Part shown: piece by piece, positions 1-9,174 of the stretch
Layout: every line of letters begins with the position of its first letter
How positions within the stretch are numbered: position 1 is the first letter of the stretch
NCBI RefSeq assembly: GCF_019565455.1
Contig: NZ_CP067377.1
Location: forward strand, 3,230,001 to 3,294,000
DNA: 64,000 nucleotides
DNA from: Flavobacterium oreochromis
Lineage (GTDB): Bacteria > Bacteroidota > Bacteroidia > Flavobacteriales > Flavobacteriaceae
Direction: 5' to 3'
The notes under the pieces: generated by a model
Told to the model about the DNA's origin: nothing
The model's database searches: none
What the model saw: the letters and a program-made list of their open reading frames with translations, nothing else
Program-made: the position numbers and the translations under genes

Positions 1-459
1 TACATTTAACTGATCACCGGGCGACAACATTTCAGTAATACTGATATTATTTTCTACAGCTATTGCCAAAATACCGCGTAAGGTTCCGCAATGGTGCAAA
101 GTGAAATCTAAAAGGCTTTGGTTATGTAGGATTGTTTTTTGCATTTTTGAGCTGTTTATTTTCTTTTTTAACTCCGTTATCTCTCTTTCAAGAAGCCTAA
201 TTTTACGGTCTTTTAACTGGTTTTCCTCCTCTAAAATCTGAACCTTTCTTTGCATAATTTGTTCAAACTCGATATACTTTTTTTCATATCGTCGCTCCAA
301 ATCGTCAAGCATACCCCGGTAATGGTTTGATAGTTTTATATCATTTTCAATAGCTGTGTTTTCTACATCAACTTTATACTTACTTCGAGTAAATAAAAAT
401 GTAATAATCCCTGCACCGCCTGTCGACGTTAAAAGTGCCGTAAAAAAAGTTAAACTCAT
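1..459 (-). CDS. Membrane-anchored coiled-coil phage tail-region protein (partial)
   Basis: An open frame runs from ATG at 457-459 to the window edge (153 codons, no stop), so the C-terminus is missing. Residues about 3-23 form one hydrophobic segment, and residues about 45-115 are charged and heptad-like, a probable coiled coil. The last 35 visible residues (NQSLLDFTLHHCGTLRGI, then ITEMLSPGDQL) resemble the short LysM-like tail domain seen near baseplate genes of other Bacteroidota Mu-like phages; that comparison is from memory. It lies 2 bp downstream of the gene at 462-686 and belongs to the leftward late operon. Function is unknown. Confidence 0.6.
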   Translation of the reverse strand, partial: MSLTFFTALLTSTGGAGIITFLFTRSKYKVDVENTAIENDIKLSNHYRGMLDDLERRYEKKYIEFEQIMQRKVQILEEENQLKDRKIRLLEREITELKKKINSSKMQKTILHNQSLLDFTLHHCGTLRGILAIAVENNISITEMLSPGDQLNV

Positions 460-461
460 AG

Positions 462-686
462 TTAAGTAATTGTATGCGTTATTGTTCCAGTAACCGGACC
501 ACCACCTGACGGGGCGACTAAACCGGTCGTATAATTTATTTTTGCTTCTTTAATTTCTTCAATAATTGCCTTTGCCAATTTTGAGGCAAAGTTTTGTTTT
601 GAGGCATTTGGATTATCATTTTCCTGTTGGCACTCGTCCAATATGGCGACAATCTTATTTGTTAATCTTTGCTCGTTTAAAGGCAT
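462..686 (-). CDS. Small phage protein, unknown function
   Basis: This 74-residue protein has a predicted helical N-terminal half (residues about 5-50, with a lysine/alanine-rich stretch) and a Gly/Thr/Pro-rich C-terminal tail (APSGGGPVTGTITHTIT). It sits between the spike-like gene (stop to start 7 bp) and the membrane coiled-coil gene, all on the - strand with tight spacing, so it is part of the late tail/baseplate operon. A tail-fibre, spike-tip or assembly role is possible from position only. No family was recognised. Confidence 0.6.
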   Translation of the reverse strand: MPLNEQRLTNKIVAILDECQQENDNPNASKQNFASKLAKAIIEEIKEAKINYTTGLVAPSGGGPVTGTITHTIT

Positions 687-693
687 TTTAAAA

Positions 694-1227
694 TCATTTT
701 AAAAATTGATTAATTCGGTTTTCAACATCAACGAAATCGGCAATATTTACAAGTTGAATTGTAGAGCCGGTATTTGTCGTAAATTTTAATTTCTTACACG
801 CTTTTACTAAATCGGCCATTATTTTTTTAAGGGTTTCGTTTTCCTTTTTAAGAAGAAAACCCTCTTGGTCAATCTCAAACTCTACCTTATCGCGTTTAAA
901 CAAAAATTTATCTTTATCAATAAATAACTGCGATTGTTCAATGTTAAAATCTAAACTTTCAACCTCAGAGTATGCCTCAATATAAAGCTGCTTTAAATCC
1001 TCATTAATTGGGCTTACTAAAACAGAGCTCCCGACTTTAGGAAACAAGAAAAACGCTTTCCCGTTTGCCTTTATAACAGATGATAGTCTTACGTTTGTGT
1101 ATTCGAGAGCATCGTCTTTAACCTTACAGGTTCCGGACGATTTATCAATTGAGATAACTTCAACCGGGAACGTATCGACGTCCCTTTGTTTAAGTTTTCT
1201 AAATGCGTCTTGTAGCTCTTTTTCCAT
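694..1227 (-). CDS. Baseplate spike-like protein (gpV / Mu gp45 position)
   Basis: A 177-residue protein. The N-terminal 95 residues look like an OB-fold typical of phage spike proteins (VEVISIDKSSGTCKV, then PKVGSSVLVSP), followed by a repetitive beta-rich region and a helical C-terminus. In Mu and P2 the spike (gp45/gpV) follows the hub gene, and here the ATG overlaps the hub stop by one base (TAATG). The call rests on fold-like pattern and gene order; sequence similarity to gpV itself is weak. It would act as the central spike at the baseplate tip. Confidence 0.6.
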   Translation of the reverse strand: MEKELQDAFRKLKQRDVDTFPVEVISIDKSSGTCKVKDDALEYTNVRLSSVIKANGKAFFLFPKVGSSVLVSPINEDLKQLYIEAYSEVESLDFNIEQSQLFIDKDKFLFKRDKVEFEIDQEGFLLKKENETLKKIMADLVKACKKLKFTTNTGSTIQLVNIADFVDVENRINQFLK

Positions 1228-2192
1228 TACAGTCTATTACCTATCGTTACCTTTCGACGAGCTCCTCCGGTTCCAAACGTGGTGACTACTTTTTTAATAA
1301 AATAGTTTCCCTCTCTGTTTGGGTGTTCGCTGTCCAAAATTTTTGCTTTCATTCCCCTGGTGGCGAATGGAATTAAAAAGCCTGTAACATCGCCCTCGAA
1401 ACCGTCATATTTCAATTTTTCAATTTCGGCTTTTGCCATTTCCTCCAATTTTTTAGTGTCAGAAATAACAGAGGTATGGTAAGTTCTTTGCTCCCCGTCA
1501 GGGTCACCAACTTCAATACTTTGCCGCTTGTTTTCTTTGTCTATGTACGTGTACTTAATTTTTATTTTCCTGTCCTCTTTGGTTTTAAACTCGAGGTTAT
1601 TTTCAACTAAATTGTAGTTTAGATCATAAACCACAGTTTGGCTAACATTTGTGAGTTGTTCTAGACCGCAATACAATTTGCCCGCGTCATCAATGAAAAC
1701 AGACATTAGTAAATCTTTTTTCAAACTCTCAAGAACCTGAGCACCGTTTGCGTTTTTGATAATCCATTTATCTAACTTAACGTGCGGTATATTATCGGCC
1801 AATTGTACCGGAGTATCTTTTACAACCTCCTTTAAAATTTCTTTCATTGTGGTACTTTCCCAACTCTTTGTTATGTTCTTACGTCTAAGCAACCAAAGGG
1901 AGTCCTCGCAATGAATTTCAAGAGGTGTTTTAGGGCTAATCTTTTTTACAAAACCGGTAAACTCAACACCGGAGTATTTTCCCTCATAGGCCAAAGTGAT
2001 AACAACTTTGTCGCCCACTTTAATTGCGTTTTCGGTATATTTTTGCTCGTCGTTCTGCCTTACTTTAAAGCGCGTTGGCAATTTTATTACTGCCGTGTCA
2101 CTCATATCCTCAACCGATTTTGTTATTTCGATTTCGTGAATAGAGTTAAAAACGTACTCCCCAATTTCTACCTTACTATCAAGTATAAACAT
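1227..2192 (-). CDS. Baseplate hub protein (gpP/gpD-like, late control D family)
   Basis: A 321-residue protein with the layout of contractile-tail hub proteins (Mu gp44/P, P2 gpD): an N-terminal beta domain (FILDSKVEIGEYVF, then KVGDKVVITLAYEG), a central LysM-like helical part around residues 120-165 (TMKEILKEVVKD), and a C-terminal domain ending in RRKVTIGNRL. It follows the 199-codon gene with overlapping stop and start, and precedes the spike. It should form the hub beneath the tail tube. Intact. Confidence 0.7.
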   Translation of the reverse strand: MFILDSKVEIGEYVFNSIHEIEITKSVEDMSDTAVIKLPTRFKVRQNDEQKYTENAIKVGDKVVITLAYEGKYSGVEFTGFVKKISPKTPLEIHCEDSLWLLRRKNITKSWESTTMKEILKEVVKDTPVQLADNIPHVKLDKWIIKNANGAQVLESLKKDLLMSVFIDDAGKLYCGLEQLTNVSQTVVYDLNYNLVENNLEFKTKEDRKIKIKYTYIDKENKRQSIEVGDPDGEQRTYHTSVISDTKKLEEMAKAEIEKLKYDGFEGDVTGFLIPFATRGMKAKILDSEHPNREGNYFIKKVVTTFGTGGARRKVTIGNRL

Positions 2193-2790
2193 TAGCCTAA
2201 TAAATTATTTTTCTCCGTGTCTTTTTCGTTTAAATCAGCGTAAAAATCTTGGTCGCTAATTGCCGAAATCGTGTAACTCTGTAGCCCTGATTCCCCAACC
2301 ATTTCGTCAAACTTAATGTCTTCAATTGCTAGCTTTCTAATTCCAAAGAGCTCAAAAAAGGCATTCGATTCAATCTCGAGGGCATCGTCAATCTCGTATA
2401 TATCGTTTAATATCGCCACTTGGTCAGCCGGGTAAAGTTCCGGTTCATCAATATTGATACAAACCCCTTTTATATTAATGACCTCGTCGTCTTTAGTAAT
2501 AAATTCCTTTACGGTTCCTTTTCTTTTTTACCAACGGTGACCGTTTTAACAATGGTTTTAGTTCGAGAGATAGAAACTAACGGCTCATTTGGAAGCTCGA
2601 AAACTTGCCCTTTATAAGACAACTTTAGTTGCATAAAGTACTTGCCGCCTTTAACCTGCTCCGAATTAATGCCTCTTAAATCAGGCAATTCGAAAAACTT
2701 CTTGTTTGTTTTCCACCATTCCGGGAAACTTGGCCCGATATAATCATAAAATATACGGTACGTTAGTTGCCTTAAATCAATATTTGCCAT
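2192..2790 (-). CDS. Phage tail-region protein after tape measure (frameshifted)
   Basis: Two open frames (2790 down to 2509, and 2419 down to 2192) read as one protein of about 199 residues if one base is missing near 2505-2525: the first ends KKEKEP and the other frame continues VKEFITKDDEVINIKG without a break. The start ATG overlaps the tape-measure stop. A conserved-looking start includes YDYIGPSFPEWW. By position it could correspond to the Mu N/P region (tail tip adaptor or DNA circularisation protein), but I do not recognise the family. The shift is most likely a sequence error. Confidence 0.6.
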
Positions 2791-4602
2791 TATCCTGTTT
2801 GCATTTGGTTTACGCTGTTAACAGCTCTTAATAACATTTCTTGAACTTTCTCGCCCAAATTGCTTAAGCCTTTCTCTGTACTTTCAACATAAATTTTAGT
2901 ATCATCTTGAAGCTTTTCTATGTTGATTGTTATGTGAGTGATTTTAGAGCCTCCGGAAACAATAGAGTCCTTTTCTTTTTTCCCTTTACTGTCAGCTTTA
3001 TCTTTTCCAAGACCTCCGCCTTTTTGTTTACTGAGAAAATCGTCATAAGCTCCTGTCCCGGTATCTTTTTGGCCCAAACCTCTAAACTTGTTTTTAAGCC
3101 CGGCGAAGTCTTTTTTTAATTCCCTCAGTATCGACTTTTATTCCTGCTTGGTTAAACTCATTTTTGGCGTTTTTGGCCGAGTCAAGCATTTTCTTATAAC
3201 CGTCAGCAATTGACTTTTTACGGGCTTCAACATCGTTGTTTATTTCGGCAATCATCTTTTGATTTTCCGAACTGTCGCCCATACCAACGGCCTCCTTAAA
3301 CTTATACCAACCGAGTTTAATTTTATCGATTCCGATCATTAAAACATTGACAAGAGTGTTGAAATTTGCCTTTACATAATCAGTATAAGCCTGCCAAAGA
3401 AATTTAGCCCCATTAACGGTATGCCTCCAACTTTCGCCCCAACCACTTGTATATTTTACGACCATTCCAATAACCATAATTATTGCCATTATGGCCATAA
3501 CAATCCAACCTAATGGCGATATAGCAAAAACCAAATTCAAAGCCGCCCAAGCTATCACAGCCGCATAGATATAATCCGAAAAAGGCATTAACCATCCAAT
3601 AACCGTAACTAAGCCGGTCGTTAACCAATCGATACCAACTAAAACCCAAGTCATAATATCCCCAAAGGATTGCATTGCGGTACCAGCGTCGGTAAACCCA
3701 AAAACGGCTTTTATTAGCTCACCCAAGGCAATTACAACCGGCTCAATCATTGTCCAAAGGATATTAAACCACTCTGATATATAAGGTAAATACTCCGTTA
3801 AAAAACCGAGACCGGCACTTAGTATTGAAATCACGGCCGTGAAAATCCCTCCAGATTCACCACCAACGGCAACTAAAAAGCTATTCCATTGGTCTCCTAA
3901 ATTTGATATTTTACCCCCTAAAGTTTTAGAGATTGCCTCCATTGAACCGGCAACTCCTGTCATTTGTCCGTACTGCATTAAAGCGTCACGTATTGCCGAC
4001 TCATTATTTTTAACCTCTTTGGTGACTCCTTTAAAAGATAAGGTTACTTTATCACCACTTTTTGAGGCTTTAATTCCGAACTCTTTTAGCCTTTCAAATT
4101 CACCTGTTTGAGCGTCGAGCATTGCTTCAGTTAATTGGTCAAAACTTTTGCCCTGAGAGCTTGCCAAATCGCCGAGTTTTGTCATTTCGTTTTTAGTTGG
4201 GTTGAAACCCCGGTTAACTAATTTGACAAATGCCCCGGTTAACTCGTTCAACTGGAACGGCGTTTTAGCTGCAAAATCGGTGAGCATATTTAAGGCGGCC
4301 GCTCCAACCTTATCGGATTGGAATGTATTGGTAAGAACTGCGTTAAACTTTTCATACTCCGACCGCGCCTCGATGACTTTGTTTGTAAATGAAAACACGG
4401 CGGCAATTGCAAAAACTGAGGCAATTAAGTTTTTTAGTTTGCCCAATGTATTGCCCAAGCCCGCTGATGTTTTATCAACTTTTTTCAAAGAGCCGTCCAT
4501 ACCGTCAATTTTATTCGTGGTAATGCCTACGGAACTAGCCAAGCTTCGCACGGCGGAGCTCGCATAGTCTTTCATTTTAATCATAAATTCGTAAGCATTC
4601 AT
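2790..4602 (-). CDS. Tail tape measure protein (one-base insertion near 3111-3117)
   Basis: About 603 residues once a +1 insertion in the 7-T run at 3111-3117 is corrected: the first frame ends GIKKRLRRA, while the other continues GIKKDFAGLKNKF to the stop at 2790. The N-terminus is helical with the tape-measure core pattern (TPFQLNELTGAFVKLVNRG and LTEAMLDAQTGEFERLKEFGI). The centre (residues about 250-390) has several hydrophobic segments, as usual for these proteins. It sets tail length and lies just after the tail chaperone gene, as in nearly all long-tailed phages. It is short for the family, which would mean a short contractile tail. Confidence 0.85.
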
Positions 4603-4612
4603 TTTCTTATGG

Positions 4613-5349
4613 CTATATTTGTGAGCTTTTCTCCTCGTTCGTTCTTATGTAATGTAATTCTTGTATTGCCTCAGCCCATTCCACGTCGTTCAATTTATTA
4701 GGCTTAGGAATGTGCATGTAATACTTTAAATAGGCGTCAAATAATCTATAGTTGATATTTTCGGCCAGTTTAAAGGCCGAGGGGTCATTTTTGTCGATAA
4801 CCGCCTCTTCTAAAGCTTTTTTAGGATTGCAACTTTTTTATTTTGTAGCTTTTCAATGGCTTGATAAAGTGGCATTCTAATTGAGGCGTCGTTTGTATCG
4901 TTAAAAGCGTCGTCTTTTTCAATACAAACCATATCAAATAATTTCTCTTGAGTAACAAAGGCTTTATTTGATGGATTTTTCTTTTCCGCGATTTTAATAT
5001 CATCACGGCCAATAACTCTAATTTTACATTTAGCCTCACCAATTGTAATAATTGAGTTGTAACCTTCTTTTGTAATTTGTGCGTCATCGTAAATAAAGAA
5101 TTCTTTTAACTCTTTACGTGCCGGGAAGAAATAATCATCATTTGTTTTAATTTCCTCGTCACCGCCAACGAACAATAAGTTTAGTAGAACCTCTCCAAAG
5201 GCAATCTCACCGTCATTTTGTAAAGCCGTAAATGCTCTTTTATAATCGGTCATTTTTGGCGTTCTTAAATACGCCTTTTTATCTTCAACCGGAAGCTCGT
5301 AAATGTCTCCGTGTTTTTCTTTTAACTCGTTAATTTGTTTTGGTGTCAT
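4613..5349 (-). CDS. Tail assembly chaperone, with -1 frameshift extension (gp41/gp41'-like)
   Basis: The 0-frame product (5349 to 4810) has 179 residues and ends KKVAILKKL. A -1 shift at the heptamer A AAA AAG (4816-4822) fuses it to a 66-residue extension (KALEEAVIDKNDPSAFKLA to EEKSSQI) ending at 4613, giving about 245 residues. The position immediately before the tape measure is where lambda G/GT and Mu gp41 make chaperone pairs by -1 frameshifting. The fusion product would bind the tape measure during tail assembly. A sequencing deletion would look the same, and the window has many, but the exact slippery heptamer in this family favours a programmed event. Confidence 0.7.
4816..4822 (-). 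promoter_or_regulatory. Programmed -1 frameshift slippery site A AAA AAG
   Basis: Read on the - strand, the 0-frame codons are CTA AAA AAG CTT TAG. The heptamer A AAA AAG is in the correct 0-frame register for tandem P/A-site slippage and is the most efficient bacterial -1 slippery sequence known. The 0-frame stop follows one codon later (4810-4812), and the -1 frame is open for 66 codons to just before the tape-measure ATG. Confidence 0.6.
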
Positions 5350-5366
5350 TTATAAGTTGTTTTAAA

Positions 5367-5394
5367 AAAAGCCGCTCGCTTAAAGCGGCTTTTT
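5367..5394. terminator. Bidirectional-looking hairpin terminator
   Basis: AAAAGCCGCT pairs with AGCGGCTTTT across a short loop and is flanked by A and T runs. It lies between the tail tube gene (ends 5415) and the chaperone gene (starts 5349), both on the - strand, so it probably reduces transcription from abundant tube/sheath genes into the chaperone and tape measure. Confidence 0.75.
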
Positions 5395-5414
5395 ATAGTT
5401 ATGATCTAAATTTT

Positions 5415-5833
5415 TTATTGTTGTGGTTTTACGTCTAAAGCAATAAAAGGAAGCTCAACGGTCATGTTCTTATCACCTTGTTTCATGCCTTTTTATACTC
5501 TGTAAATTCGCAAGTTTGAATAACGTCCGTGACGCTTGGGTCTGATGGCGTAGCCGCAAAACTCCAAATAATATCGAAAGTCAATTTAAGGATGTCCTTG
5601 TCCGGGGCGTCGGCAGCCATTGCCTCAAGCTCGCTTTGCCAAACTGTAATTTTACCCTCGACATTGACGTCTCCCCTTAAAATCCTATGCCCTTTACTGC
5701 CTCGACCTCTCAATACTGACTTATCTTGTTTTTTGGTATATTCAACTTCAGAACACCCCTCAATAATTCTACCACCTATCGCAATGGAAATGTCATTCCA
5801 ACCGAATTGTGCGCTGCTAACTGTATCTGCCAT
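5415..5833 (-). CDS. Tail tube protein (C-terminus after a one-base shift)
   Basis: The first frame gives 116 residues ending EFTEYKKA. Adding one base to the 5-T run at 5490-5494 continues as KKGMKQGDKNMTVELPFIALDVKPQQ to the stop at 5415, giving about 139 residues. A small beta-rich protein directly after the sheath gene is the tail tube in contractile-tail phages (Mu gpM). The pattern GGRIIEGCSEVEYTKKQDK and a VEGKITVW strand fit a tube fold. The extension is preferred because it fills the space before the terminator. Confidence 0.75.
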
Positions 5834-5834
5834 T

Positions 5835-7010
5835 TTATTCTATTTTTGTTGTGAATCCGATATTAATTGTAATAAAATCGCTATACCCAACCGGCAATAA
5901 CTGTAACTGAATAACTATTTCGTTATTAGTTAAAACGGCCTGATTTTCGTCGATAAAGGCTTTCGCACTTGAAAGTTTTCCGACTTGAATCATATTTCGG
6001 TTAATGTTACTTTCGATTTTATTTTGCCACCCTTTAATGATTGCCGGGTGTACAGTTCCTGACTCAGTTACTGGGATTTCATCCGACAACTCCTCAATCA
6101 TTGTATCATAGGCAATTAAAACAGCCTCGTCCATTACCAAACCACGCGATTGTATTTTAAAGTCATCCGTTGGAAGTGTTAGAGTTTGGTCTCCAGTTAA
6201 CCAATAACCTGAGCGATTCGCAAAGCCTCTCAAAAAGATGTAGTTCTTATTTGATATTGCGTCCCAAGCGGTGTCTAATGATTCCACAGGCCCCCCGTTA
6301 GTGAAATAAGCCGCTAGCGGTTCAATTGCACCGTCTTTAACTCGGGATACTTTTCTTTGGCTTGGAATAATTGCGTGTCGGCCTAAAAACAAACCAATTG
6401 AGGCCTCTTTTGAGCCGTCGTTATTTGCCAATAAAATTGATACACGGTTAAACTCCGTAGTAGAGTAATCCTTTAAATCGGCTACAGTTCCCGAAAACTT
6501 ATTCCCGGAGATTACTGTACGAACTGGAAAGTATCTACTTGCAAAGTCATCGGCTAACACCTGAGCTTTAACAACTGCCGTATGTACATCAGCGTCTAAA
6601 CCGTCGGTGATTGTTTCCGTTGTTCCCGATTTTTTCAAGAACCCTAAAACACGAATTTTACCTTTTGCGTCAGATAATAGCTTCTTTGCGTATGGGTTGG
6701 TTAAATCGGCCATTTCGGTAAGTGTAATAGTTCCCGGAACAACCATAAACCAAAGCTCGGCACCTTTTTGGGCTTCGCCGTAAAACGCCGCTATGTGCTT
6801 ATGCGCAAAAGCGTTGGTTCCTGTCGCCTCAATACCTAAGTTTTCGGCCTCCTCAAGCGAGAAGATTTGGTAAGCAACGCCAGCCGTAACCTTGTTAGTT
6901 CCTGATACAGTAACACCGGTTAAAATAAGACCAGGTATTTTTTGTATTTCGGCAGTTGCCAATCCCAAACCGTTCTTTGAGATGTTAAATTTTATGTTTG
7001 GTAAACTCAT
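5835..7010 (-). CDS. Contractile tail sheath protein (DUF2586-like)
   Basis: An intact 391-residue protein. It has an N-terminal Gly/Val-rich domain (GLILTGVTVSGTNKVTAG), a central domain with DYSTTEFNRVSILLANNDG, and a C-terminal domain around YWLTGDQTLTLPTDDF and FITINIGFTTKIE. The arrangement and position before the tube match Bacteroidota phage sheath proteins. It would polymerise around the tube and contract on infection. It starts 4 bp inside the end of the spanin gene. Confidence 0.8.
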   Translation of the reverse strand: MSLPNIKFNISKNGLGLATAEIQKIPGLILTGVTVSGTNKVTAGVAYQIFSLEEAENLGIEATGTNAFAHKHIAAFYGEAQKGAELWFMVVPGTITLTEMADLTNPYAKKLLSDAKGKIRVLGFLKKSGTTETITDGLDADVHTAVVKAQVLADDFASRYFPVRTVISGNKFSGTVADLKDYSTTEFNRVSILLANNDGSKEASIGLFLGRHAIIPSQRKVSRVKDGAIEPLAAYFTNGGPVESLDTAWDAISNKNYIFLRGFANRSGYWLTGDQTLTLPTDDFKIQSRGLVMDEAVLIAYDTMIEELSDEIPVTESGTVHPAIIKGWQNKIESNINRNMIQVGKLSSAKAFIDENQAVLTNNEIVIQLQLLPVGYSDFITINIGFTTKIE

Positions 7011-7498
7011 ACTATTCTGAAAAATTTAAGTAGATAACAAACCGCAAATCCCGCTATAAAAGCCCAAATCAAATAAAGAAATGTGAACCCGGTTTTTTTA
7101 GTTGTTCCCTTTTGGTTGTTTTTACTTTCCCTTTGCATTTCTTTAATGAGCTCGGTTTTAATTTGAGCTCGAAGTGCTAAACTATCACAGGTGGCAGTTG
7201 CGTAAATTGTATCGTGTACAATCCGAATTTTAACTTTTGCTTGGCCGTTTTTTTGGGTGTAGCTATTCGGCTTTGAAACGGTGTTTAAACCGGGTTTAAT
7301 TCCCAATTCACTAACCGGAATTTTAAGGCTTGTTTCGGCCTTTGGCGCAAACAAAGTAGTGTCTTTATAGGTTACTGATTTCTCAGATGTAGCCTTTGTT
7401 TCGGTTTCTATTTTTTGAATTTCCTGCCGTGTAGTTCGGCAGGAAATCATCAAACAACTAACACAAAACACTAATAAAATGAGCGTTTTCTTATACAT
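7007..7498 (-). CDS. Probable unimolecular spanin (lipoprotein with C-terminal membrane anchor)
   Basis: About 163 residues from the ATG at 7496-7498, chosen because it gives a clean signal (MYKKTLILLVFCVSCLMISC) ending in a lipobox cysteine at residue 20. A charged periplasmic stretch with several beta-like segments follows, then one C-terminal membrane segment (FLYLIWAFIAGFAVCYLL) and a short basic tail. An outer-membrane lipid anchor plus an inner-membrane C-terminal anchor is the defined topology of u-spanins, which join both membranes at lysis. It overlaps the end of the amidase gene, completing a lysis pair. No holin was identified nearby. Confidence 0.65.
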   Translation of the reverse strand: MYKKTLILLVFCVSCLMISCRTTRQEIQKIETETKATSEKSVTYKDTTLFAPKAETSLKIPVSELGIKPGLNTVSKPNSYTQKNGQAKVKIRIVHDTIYATATCDSLALRAQIKTELIKEMQRESKNNQKGTTKKTGFTFLYLIWAFIAGFAVCYLLKFFRIV

Positions 7499-7900
7499 TT
7501 TTATATTCTGTTTTAGCGTCAAAACTTGGACATGCCTTTTTCACGTCTGGAAAATCTCTATGCCCTTGAATTATCGCGGTTGGAAATTTCTTTTTAAGTC
7601 CTTGAGTAATTTTAATAAGCTTACCTTTTGTGCTTCAGTTCTATTATCTTTTGGCTTTCCTTTTCCATCAACGCCTCCTATGTAGGAGATATTTATAGAT
7701 ACGCTATTAAAGCCTTTCACGCCATTGGAAACCTCCTCAATTGGCAATAATGGAACCACAGTCCCGTTTGGCATTATTATAAAATGATAGCCGGGCTTTT
7801 GCCATCTAAGATGTTCACGCCAATAATTTTTAATGTTTTCAACGGTTGCACTCTGTGCCGTTGCGGTGCAATGCACGGCTAAATATTTTATAATTCTCAT
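7491..7900 (-). CDS. Endolysin: N-acetylmuramoyl-L-alanine amidase (frameshifted)
   Basis: The N-terminal frame (109 residues) shows the amidase_2 pattern: YLAVHCTATAQS with zinc ligand His10, and PGYHFIIMPNGTVVPL. One base missing in the T run at 7591-7595 stops it. The other frame restores FPTAIIQGHRDFPDVKKACP, holding the second zinc His and the Cys ligand, to the stop at 7491, for about 136 residues. It cleaves the amide bond between muramic acid and the stem peptide. No signal peptide is present, so it needs a holin or other export. Confidence 0.85.
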
Positions 7901-7902
7901 GT

Positions 7903-8310
7903 TTACTTTTGGATTTTGTCTTTATATTCCTGTAATGCCGTAATTAAAGTTTCTGCTTTTCCGTCAACTACATTAATATTTAAAGCCTTAATAAGGGCTT
8001 TCATCTCGGGGTAGTTTTTACTTAACAATTCGGTAGCTAATAACTTTTTTTCATCAGCGGAAAGGACATTATTAGTTTCTATAACCTCTTCAACCTCCAA
8101 ATCAATTTGTAAAGGATTTTTAAAGGTGTGGACTTGTTTTCCCTCCAATGTCTGAGCATGATCAGCGGCAAAATTTCTTTTTAGGAAAATAAATCCGTCG
8201 TCAGTTAAGTGTAATTCTTTGACTTTTTTATTTTCTTCAAAATATTTGTAGGCTTTTGATTTTAAGTCCACTTCGGTTAAAGTGGACTCATTTAAGTTTT
8301 CTTTACTCAT
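7903..8310 (-). CDS. Phage structural-region protein, unknown
   Basis: An intact acidic, mainly helical protein of 135 residues (SKAYKYFEENKKVKELHLT, NYPEMKALIKALNI). It lies between the capsid and amidase genes with 2-3 bp gaps, so it is co-transcribed. Proteins at this place in related prophages are head-tail or capsid-associated, and a HeH/LEM-like helical C-terminus (LSKNYPEMKALIKAL, then DGKAETLITAL) is possible. Function is not assigned. Confidence 0.65.
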   Translation of the reverse strand: MSKENLNESTLTEVDLKSKAYKYFEENKKVKELHLTDDGFIFLKRNFAADHAQTLEGKQVHTFKNPLQIDLEVEEVIETNNVLSADEKKLLATELLSKNYPEMKALIKALNINVVDGKAETLITALQEYKDKIQK

Positions 8311-8313
8311 AGG

Positions 8314-9156
8314 TTACAGAATTGCTCCTAGATATTTAGGATTTGTTGCACGAATGTTACCCACAAGAGCTCTTTGAGCAAATGAAAGCTCATCAGATTG
8401 AGAAGCGGCCGATGCTAAAGTCTCATACATATCTGTGTCACCAAAACAACGGAAAACCTCGTCTTTACACCAAGTAAAAGAGCAAACTTTATCACCTGCC
8501 TCTTTAACAGCTCCAAAAGGTTTTTTTACACCCGCAGAAGTATAAAGAGCGTTTTTGTTGTATCTGTAAACTTTAAACCCAAACATCTCATTTGTGTTCA
8601 AAACTTCTTTATGCAGAACTTTATTCTCTTTTTTGATTCGAGCCATATGCTCAGCAGTCAAACAAATATTTAACCCATCATAAATATCAAGGCCATTGTA
8701 AAATGCCTCCATATCAATAATTGCGTCGATAATTGAGTCATTAGCTCCTAGATTAGCGATTTTATTAAACGTGTTACTTGCTGTAGGAGACCATGCATAA
8801 GCAGCTCTCACACCCATGTTTCTAGCTAAAGATGTTTTGTGACGTCCAATAACACTCATACGCTTATTATAGCTTAACTCAACCTCTTGTAATTTTCTGT
8901 GGCGAGTTCTTGCAGTTGAATACGTCTTTAAAACTACCTCATTAGGTATGTCCGTAATTGCTTGTAATGGCAAGTCATTTTCGTTGCCTGCAAAATAGTC
9001 CTCGTAAACGTCCGGCTCGATTCCGGCTTCAGCAAGGTGTAGCTTATTGTTTTCTACATATTCGGATTTATCAACCGACGCGAAAACGAAACTGTTATCC
9101 GGGATTGGGTTTTCTTGAATACCTGCAATCCATACTTCTTTTTGTAATCCTGGCAT
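8314..9156 (-). CDS. Major capsid protein
   Basis: An intact 280-residue protein directly downstream of the protease/scaffold gene, where HK97-fold capsid genes lie. Internal segments such as KLQEVELSYNKRMSVIGRHK, LTAEHMARIKKENKVLHKEV and the C-terminal RALVGNIRATNPKYLGAIL are typical of Bacteroidota Mu-like phage capsids. It would form the T-number shell after scaffold removal. No separate decoration protein was recognised. Confidence 0.75.
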   Translation of the reverse strand: MPGLQKEVWIAGIQENPIPDNSFVFASVDKSEYVENNKLHLAEAGIEPDVYEDYFAGNENDLPLQAITDIPNEVVLKTYSTARTRHRKLQEVELSYNKRMSVIGRHKTSLARNMGVRAAYAWSPTASNTFNKIANLGANDSIIDAIIDMEAFYNGLDIYDGLNICLTAEHMARIKKENKVLHKEVLNTNEMFGFKVYRYNKNALYTSAGVKKPFGAVKEAGDKVCSFTWCKDEVFRCFGDTDMYETLASAASQSDELSFAQRALVGNIRATNPKYLGAIL

Positions 9157-9174
9157 TTGTCTATTTTTAAGTTA

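Noticed and set aside
1911..2195. Open + frames inside the hub, tape measure, sheath and ppk1 regions.
   Set aside because: They lie antisense or out of frame to clear genes, have no recognisable pattern and follow from the strand bias of the real genes.
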